DNA from: Acanthosoma haemorrhoidale
Lineage: Eukaryota > Arthropoda > Insecta > Hemiptera > Acanthosomatidae
Assembly: GCA_930367205.1 (NCBI GenBank)
Contig: OV884009.1
Coordinates: 79,691,189 to 79,755,188, forward strand
DNA: 64,000 nucleotides
Direction: 5' to 3'
Shown here one piece after another: positions 58,819 through 64,000 of this stretch (within the stretch, counting starts at the first letter, position 1; each line of letters starts with the position of its first letter). The translations under genes were made by a program, and so were the position numbers. Under the pieces are notes generated by a model, which saw only the letters and a program-made list of their open reading frames with translations, was not told the DNA's origin and did not search any database.

Positions 58819-59743
58819 TTGGCATTTATATATATATATTATATATATTTTTCATTACTATACTGAGGGGTCCAAAAAAATGTATCCACTGGTTAACAGT
58901 CCATAACTTGCAAACTAATTGACGGAGTTGTCTCATTTTTGGTGAAAGTGTAGCTTAAAGTCCAACTTAAAGATATCACTGTAGGTGTTCGAAATGGTCA
59001 CCATGAGTTCGAACTGTGCCTCATCAGACCACACAATCATCTCTGCAAACTCTTCATCGTTGCGCACCATGTTATTAAACCACTCGCTGTACTCCATTCT
59101 ACGATCTGGGTCTTCCTCGTTCATTGCGTGTAGCAATCTTGGGATGTAGCACTTCCACTTTGCGGTCTTCAAAATTCGCCGAACACTTGAGCGACTCACT
59201 CCAGTTTCACGGGTACACTGTCTCACAGACTTCTGTGGTGAGCGAGTGAATTGTTGTAACACAAGATGGGAGTTAAATGGACTTGTTACTGTTACAGGTC
59301 GTCCAGATCGTTGTTTGTGTACATCTTTAACACAGCCTTCGGTTTCAAATTTGTCTCGAATGCGACGAATCGTTAAACGTTTCGGTGGCTCTGTTTGATA
59401 CACATTTCGCCATTGCCGTTGAACCTCATTAATGTTTTCGTACTTAAAATACCACTTTAAAACAGACTTCCTTTCATCAAACGTAAGCCTTACGCCAGCC
59501 ATGTTTACTCGAGTAACAAGGTACAACTAACAATAAAACACTAACTATCTGGCGACTGTCATCTGACAAAACAAAACAACGCAATACAACGCTTGTATGG
59601 CGATTGCCGGAACTACAAACTATCACACTACCAAAAATGAGACAACTCCGTCAATTAGTTTGCAAGTTATGGACTTTTAAACAGTGGATACATTTTTTTG
59701 GACCCCTCTGTATAGTAATGAAAAATATATATATAAATGCCAA
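58819..59743. mobile_element. Tc1/mariner-type element with long inverted repeats inside an AT-rich palindrome
   Basis: Element ends ACTGAGGGGTCCAAAAAAATG.. pair with the reverse complement of 59630-59713 over about 85 bases with few mismatches (the right end reads ACAGAGGGGTCC). Outside these, 58819-58860 (TTGGCATTTATATA..CATTACTA) also pairs with 59712-59743. A transposase remnant is inside on the minus strand. The TA at each end fits the insertion signature of this superfamily. Confidence 0.85.
58976..59502 (-). pseudogene. internally deleted transposase (DUF4817-type HTH, Tc1/mariner superfamily)
   Basis: From MAGVRLTFDERKSV (59502) the frame covers the helix-turn-helix region (WRNVYQTEPPKRLTIRRI, RSGRPVTV, TRSPQKSVRQ, GVSRSSVRRIL) up to IVWSDEAQFE, which holds the first catalytic Asp. 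It then jumps to a different frame encoding HGDHFEHLQ-stop, the usual C-terminal end in this family. The two other catalytic residues are missing, so the copy is a deletion derivative that could only move in trans. About 175 codons remain, roughly half the usual length. Confidence 0.8.
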
Positions 59744-60044
59744 TTTATTTTATGATCTGTTTGGTTACCAATGAGAAAAAACCTCAAATAAGTCACTTTG
59801 TGACATTAAACACTTAATTTTAATGGACTTTTTAAACAATATTCTATTGTTCCAATGTGCATTATTGTTCACGACGTCAAAGAATGTTTGTTTAAATTAC
59901 TAAGTAATTGATTAACAAACCTTCATTATTTATGTTAGGATTCATTTTATTTTCATTATCATCGAAGTATCAAATGGCAAGTATTATGCCTGATATATTC
60001 CTAGAATTTGTAGCAAATGTCTATATTGTGTGTGTGTGTACATT
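59744..60044. other. intergenic, no gene recognised
   Basis: AT-rich, nothing recognised. Confidence 0.4.
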
Positions 60045-60152
60045 GTGAATGTACCAATACATTATGAATGAGAGAGTGTATGCAGTATTGTATATATGGT
60101 ATGAATGAGATCTTTAATCACGATTTCCCATTGTCCTAATAGGCCCAATTAT
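60045..60152 (+). mobile_element. LINE-A-like 3' UTR fragment, plus strand
   Basis: ATTATGAATGAGAGAGTGTATG.., then GGTATGAATGAGATCTTTAATCACGATT, parallel to the LINE-A 3' UTR; the terminal CAGATTGTAAT is degraded. Confidence 0.6.
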
Positions 60153-60600
60153 TTTTTTTTACACCGGTAGCTGCTTACAACTTCCATTTATGTAACAAAA
60201 ACGCTTTGATTTCATCACAATTGTAGATAACATGAGCTCATTTATACCTTATACACAAGATGGCCAGCTCAATATGTGACAACCACACATTCCTAAATAT
60301 GCACATAAAATCTACAAATCTTCCTAGGAGCCCCCATGTCCCCCCTATGAATCTGGTGGGCAAGGAAACTCCCCCCCCCCCGCCTCACTCTCCGATCGCA
60401 AAGACCAAAAAGATACCCTTATACAATATATCATATATTTACACATTCTGCCCTGGAGCCCCCCACACTCAAGCCAATTCCCTCCACAAGTTGGTGGAAG
60501 GGCCGGATGCAGTGGAGATTCCACTACTTTCCTACCTAACCGTTCCACTATGATGTGGAGACCAAACAAAGATTAGAAGAGACGCTCAGAACATGGGGTG
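60153..60600. other. intergenic, no gene recognised
   Basis: Contains a C-run at 60371-60381. Open frames on both strands (60260-60569) reflect low stop density, not a recognised protein. Confidence 0.4.
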
Positions 60601-60930
60601 TGATGGTGGCCCGTGCTAGTATTCTATACTCTTACATATCTATTTACAATAGATCGTGAGGTCACCCGGACTTAAGGTGACGAGGAGTATCGCATGGATT
60701 TGGACGTGCAGATAAGTTTTCATGGGATTTGGTAAATCTTGAGATTGTAAGATCAAGGACTGCAGGTACACGGAAATCATTATGAAGGGATGAGCCTGTC
60801 ATGTAGAAGGGGCTGTTGACTACAGTTCTGAGGACTTAGGATTGGAATGTTTGAATTCGTTTGATGTTCTAAGATTTGGCTGTACCCCACAGTTCCAGTC
60901 TGTATGTCCAAATCGGTTTTAAACACTGTT
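60601..60930 (-). mobile_element. LINE-A-related ORF2 fragment, minus strand
   Basis: Minus-strand frames read KPIWTYRLELWGTAKS, NIKRIQTFQS, VLRTVVNSPFYMTGSS and ENLSARPNPCDTPRH, the same segment as in the 35.5- and 37.4-kb copies but more diverged and with stops. No 3' UTR attached. Confidence 0.82.
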
Positions 60931-63078
60931 TGTATGTGTTGGGCATAATAAAAACGAAAACGTGATAACGGAGCAACACTTGAAAAAACAGTGATATTGA
61001 CACAATGCAACCCTAGCTTTTCATCTAGAGGGTAATATACTTAAAGGTAGTGATGCAATTTGAAACGAATGCTAGGATAGTATCATTCCAGGCTATCATA
61101 CAGAAACAATCATGTTATTGTTGCCCGCGAGGATTGGTTTGGAACACGGTTCGTTCATCTTAACGAGAGTTAATGAGTAGGTAATTAAATAAATAAATAA
61201 GTTGATTTGGTAGAAAATCGAAATGAACAGGTCATATGGGTCTGGGTGTCTTTTGGTACTTACAGACCACTGAAGTTATTATTGACCAGGATAGACATAT
61301 TTAATATGATACCCAACTCAATATGTTCAATTTCCAGTTTTTAATTTCAATTGATTATTTAATGATCCTTTATTAATTCAATAGGGCCAATTTTATATGT
61401 AGCATAATCGGGACATCGAATGATACTACCATGTACTCGTATAGCATACATTTAAAAAAACAATACAAAGGTTGAATAGAATGAAGTTGTCAACAAGGTG
61501 TAAAGACTTTCACGTCTTTAAGTGGAGCATGGAACTCTATAAAAATATGCTCAGATGACGTTAATAATTACATTAAAAAATTATTTTAAACAGGGTATCA
61601 AACAAAAGATCTCGACGTCATGATTGATAATCATTACATTTGATGCTAAATTCGGTCCCATGAAAACTAATTAAGGGCTATTAATCAATTACTAAGCAAT
61701 TAAAAAAATAAACGTTTTACTAAGTAGACACCCTACTATATGTACAACTGCCTATGGGAGCTCAATATTAGTTTCTTCAAAACATATTGAATGATTAGGA
61801 AAAAACTGTTTCGACAACAATTTAAAACCAAAACATTAAACAACAATGACAAATTTTAACTTATAAATTGTTTTTTTATAATGATCATGAGCTCTCTGAG
61901 GATAATGGAAATGGGAAAAGTAAATGCATGCAATAATTAAAATCCGTTTTTATTGTGGAAACACCCCAAGGTTAATTTTTGAATTTCAATAAAGCATAAT
62001 TTGAGATAATGAGTAAGCCCATTAGTATAGAAGGACAGAACAGTAACATGAGAGTTGTAAGGAACAGTGAACTGAAAGCGAGGAGTGTACAAGTAATTCA
62101 GTGAAGGACAATGAATGGTTGGACCATATGCTATTTTATCAGCGGTTGTGGCAACCATCTACCCCAGCCGATGCAGCCAAGGTATTTGTGAGTATTTTCT
62201 CTGACGTGGTCTAAGTAGAAATTTCCTTGTACTAGGGAAGTACTACCCAAATAGTACTAGGAAACCGTTGTTCCCGATGCTATTAAACTCTCTCTTTCGA
62301 TGTTCTTATCGTATTTCCGCTTGCTCATTTCTCTAGTAAAAGGGCAGGAAACAGGGTGACTTCTTAGATACATATGGAATCATTTTTACCCTGCGTAGCA
62401 ATAAAATTCTACTCTTAGGTGCAATTATTCTACTTAATATATACTCGTTATTATTACTCGTACACAGGTACCTAGTGTAACAGAGAAAGAAAAGTACGAA
62501 GAAATAAACTCAGAAAACTTGAAGAAATTGATCGAAAAATGAGGTTCGGGGAAGCTAGAATTCTAGGTGAAACGTGGGGAATGCTGATGCCTGTTAATTT
62601 TCAGAAAACAAAATAAGAGCTTCCTTTCATATTATACCGCCTGGATCATATGCAATAGGGATCAAGAAGTGAGGTGGTGGCGCACATGGCCTTTGATATC
62701 AAACTGTTCCTACCACTTTAATATCCCTATAGGATTCCCGAATCACACCTTTGTGGGCCTATTATGTGTTCATAAGATAACTTGAAAAAAAAAACCTGGG
62801 CGAGTTGGTCGTGGGCTACAAAATGGCCACTAATAACCATTTCTTCATTATTATTCCCCAGTCCATCAACGCCACTGTCTTCCTTTCCCTTTCTTTCAAG
62901 AAAGTGTTTGACGCTGGGATATTTATGGGCGTAGCTCTTGACTGAGCATGGTTCCTAGCCAGGACTTCACTTTTAACATACCTGATGCTTTCTACATAAT
63001 GTTTGATTATAATATCATTTCTATCTGACCAGCTTGATTATCTATTAATATGATTATGAACAACATATAATATATATG
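60931..63078. other. intergenic, no gene recognised
   Basis: AT-rich. Open frame 61937-62158 on the minus strand is not recognisable. Confidence 0.4.
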
Positions 63079-64000
63079 CGAGGGTGGTCTGAAAAGTTTC
63101 CGACCTAACAAAGATACAAGACGTTTTTTCAGAAATTTTTTTTTTATTTTTCAAGTCTCCTTGTAACTCTACACATTTCTCCCAGCGATGCTCCCATCTC
63201 TGTAACCCGTCCAAATAGTACTCGGCGTTTTTCTCTGCAAAATAATCGTTCACGAAGGTGAATGCCTCTTCATTTGACGAAAATCTCTGTCCTCCGAGCG
63301 TAATTTTTAGATGAGGGAACAAAAAGAAGTCGCTTGGGGCTAGATCTGGTGAGTAAAGCGGATGGTCAAGCAGTTCAAACCATAATTCATGGATTTTCGC
63401 ATTGGCAACCGCTGAGGTGTGAGACGGTACGTTGTCTTGGTGGAACAGGATTTTCTTTTTCCGCAAATGTGGCCGTTTTTCCGCAAGTTCTGCCTTCAGC
63501 TTGTCAAGTAATGATGCGTAGTATGCTCCTGTAATGGTTTTTCCTTTTTGAAGATAATCGATTAAAATAACTCCATGACTATCCCAAAAAACAGTCGCCA
63601 TCACTTTCCCAGCCGAAAAAACCGTTTTTGCTTTTTTTGGAGCCGGTTCCCCCTTCGCAGTCCACTGTTTGGACTGTATTTTTGTTTCGGGCGTATAATG
63701 GTGTATCCAAGTTTTATCCACAGTAATTAATCGGCGCCAAAACTCGGATTTATTGCGCCAACAGAGCGTTGGAAATGTTCATTTGAACACGTTTTTGGTC
63801 TAACGTGAGCAAACGCGGCACCCAACGCGCGGACAGCTTTCTCATCTCTAAATTTTGATTTAATATGTGGCAAACACGTTCTTTTGACATGTTCATAACC
63901 TCTGCTATCTCTCTCACTTTAATTCGGCGGTCGTCTAACACCATTTGGTGAACTTTGGCGATGTTTTCGTCGGTAGTTGCAGTTTTTGGACGTCCCGAAC
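63038..64000 (-). pseudogene. mariner transposase, frameshifted, N-terminus outside window
   Basis: From the window edge: SGRPKTATTDENIAKVHQ (linker between HTH motifs), KVREIAEVMNMSKERV, KLSARWVPRLLT (the WVPhxL block), then a one-base shift near 63747, then SEFWRRLITVDKTWIHHY with the first catalytic Asp, FHQDNVPSHTS with the second, and YSPDLAPSDFFLFP with the third: the D34D signature of mariner. All three Asp survive and only one frameshift is visible, so decay is recent (or the shift is an assembly error). The 3' part of the frame reads past the usual stop into the terminal repeat. Confidence 0.9.
63079..64000 (-). mobile_element. mariner element, continues beyond window
   Basis: Left end CGAGGGTGGTCTGAAAAG then TTTCCGACCTAACAAAG matches the MITE at 40496-40615. 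The transposase gene fills the rest and runs off the end, so the other terminal repeat is not seen. Confidence 0.9.

Noticed and set aside
60260..60569. Proline-rich frame on the plus strand and its minus-strand shadow
   Set aside because: The prolines come from a C-run at 60371-60381; no conserved pattern.
1..64000. CRISPR arrays, bacterial operons, toxin or viral structural genes
   Set aside because: No regularly spaced identical repeats with unique spacers and no prokaryotic gene layout; the repeats seen are eukaryotic transposons and microsatellites.

Overview
The window is AT-rich animal DNA, most likely from an insect. The evidence is one spliced invadolysin-type gene with GT..AG introns, plus BEL/Pao, Jockey-like LINE, mariner, Tc1-like and pogo-like elements. 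There is no bacterial-style operon, CRISPR array or viral gene cluster. I cannot name the species. No annotation source was consulted; every call comes from reading the sequence.

Region 1 (1-14,234, + strand): the only host gene I can support, a leishmanolysin-like zinc metallopeptidase (invadolysin, family M8). Eleven exons can be joined in phase, giving 561 codons and a stop; the 5' end lies before the window. All zinc-binding and Met-turn residues are present, and the C-terminus is a short hydrophobic tail like a GPI-anchor signal. Its introns hold old transposon remnants: an antisense LINE ORF1 (gag-like), a Tc1-like fragment, and a pogo-like remnant that is internally duplicated.

Region 2 (14,235-22,321): probable 3' UTR and AT-rich intergenic DNA, a tandem imperfect repeat near 19 kb, and a decayed Tc1-like transposase at 21.4 kb.

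Region 3 (22,322-29,917): a complete BEL/Pao LTR retrotransposon on the minus strand. It has 1,114/1,112-bp LTRs that differ by two substitutions and one dinucleotide unit, a 5-bp target duplication (CATAC), a primer-binding site, a polypurine tract, and one unbroken 1,769-codon gag-pol frame with all catalytic residues. It looks very young and possibly active.

Region 4 (29,918-64,000): transposon-dense intergenic DNA. A single Jockey-like LINE family ('LINE-A' here) is present in at least a dozen 5'-truncated pieces on both strands. Two further LINE types, a mariner-derived 120-bp MITE, an internally deleted Tc1/mariner-type element sitting at the centre of an AT-rich palindrome, tRNA-derived SINE-like pieces, and a mariner transposase running off the window's end complete the picture. 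One isolated candidate exon with an upstream CRE/AP-1/CCAAT-like cluster (46.1-46.5 kb) is the only other hint of a host gene.

I found no convincing undescribed multi-gene system. The points most worth a second look are the young BEL/Pao copy, the transposon-in-palindrome structure, the mariner/MITE pair, and the orphan exon.
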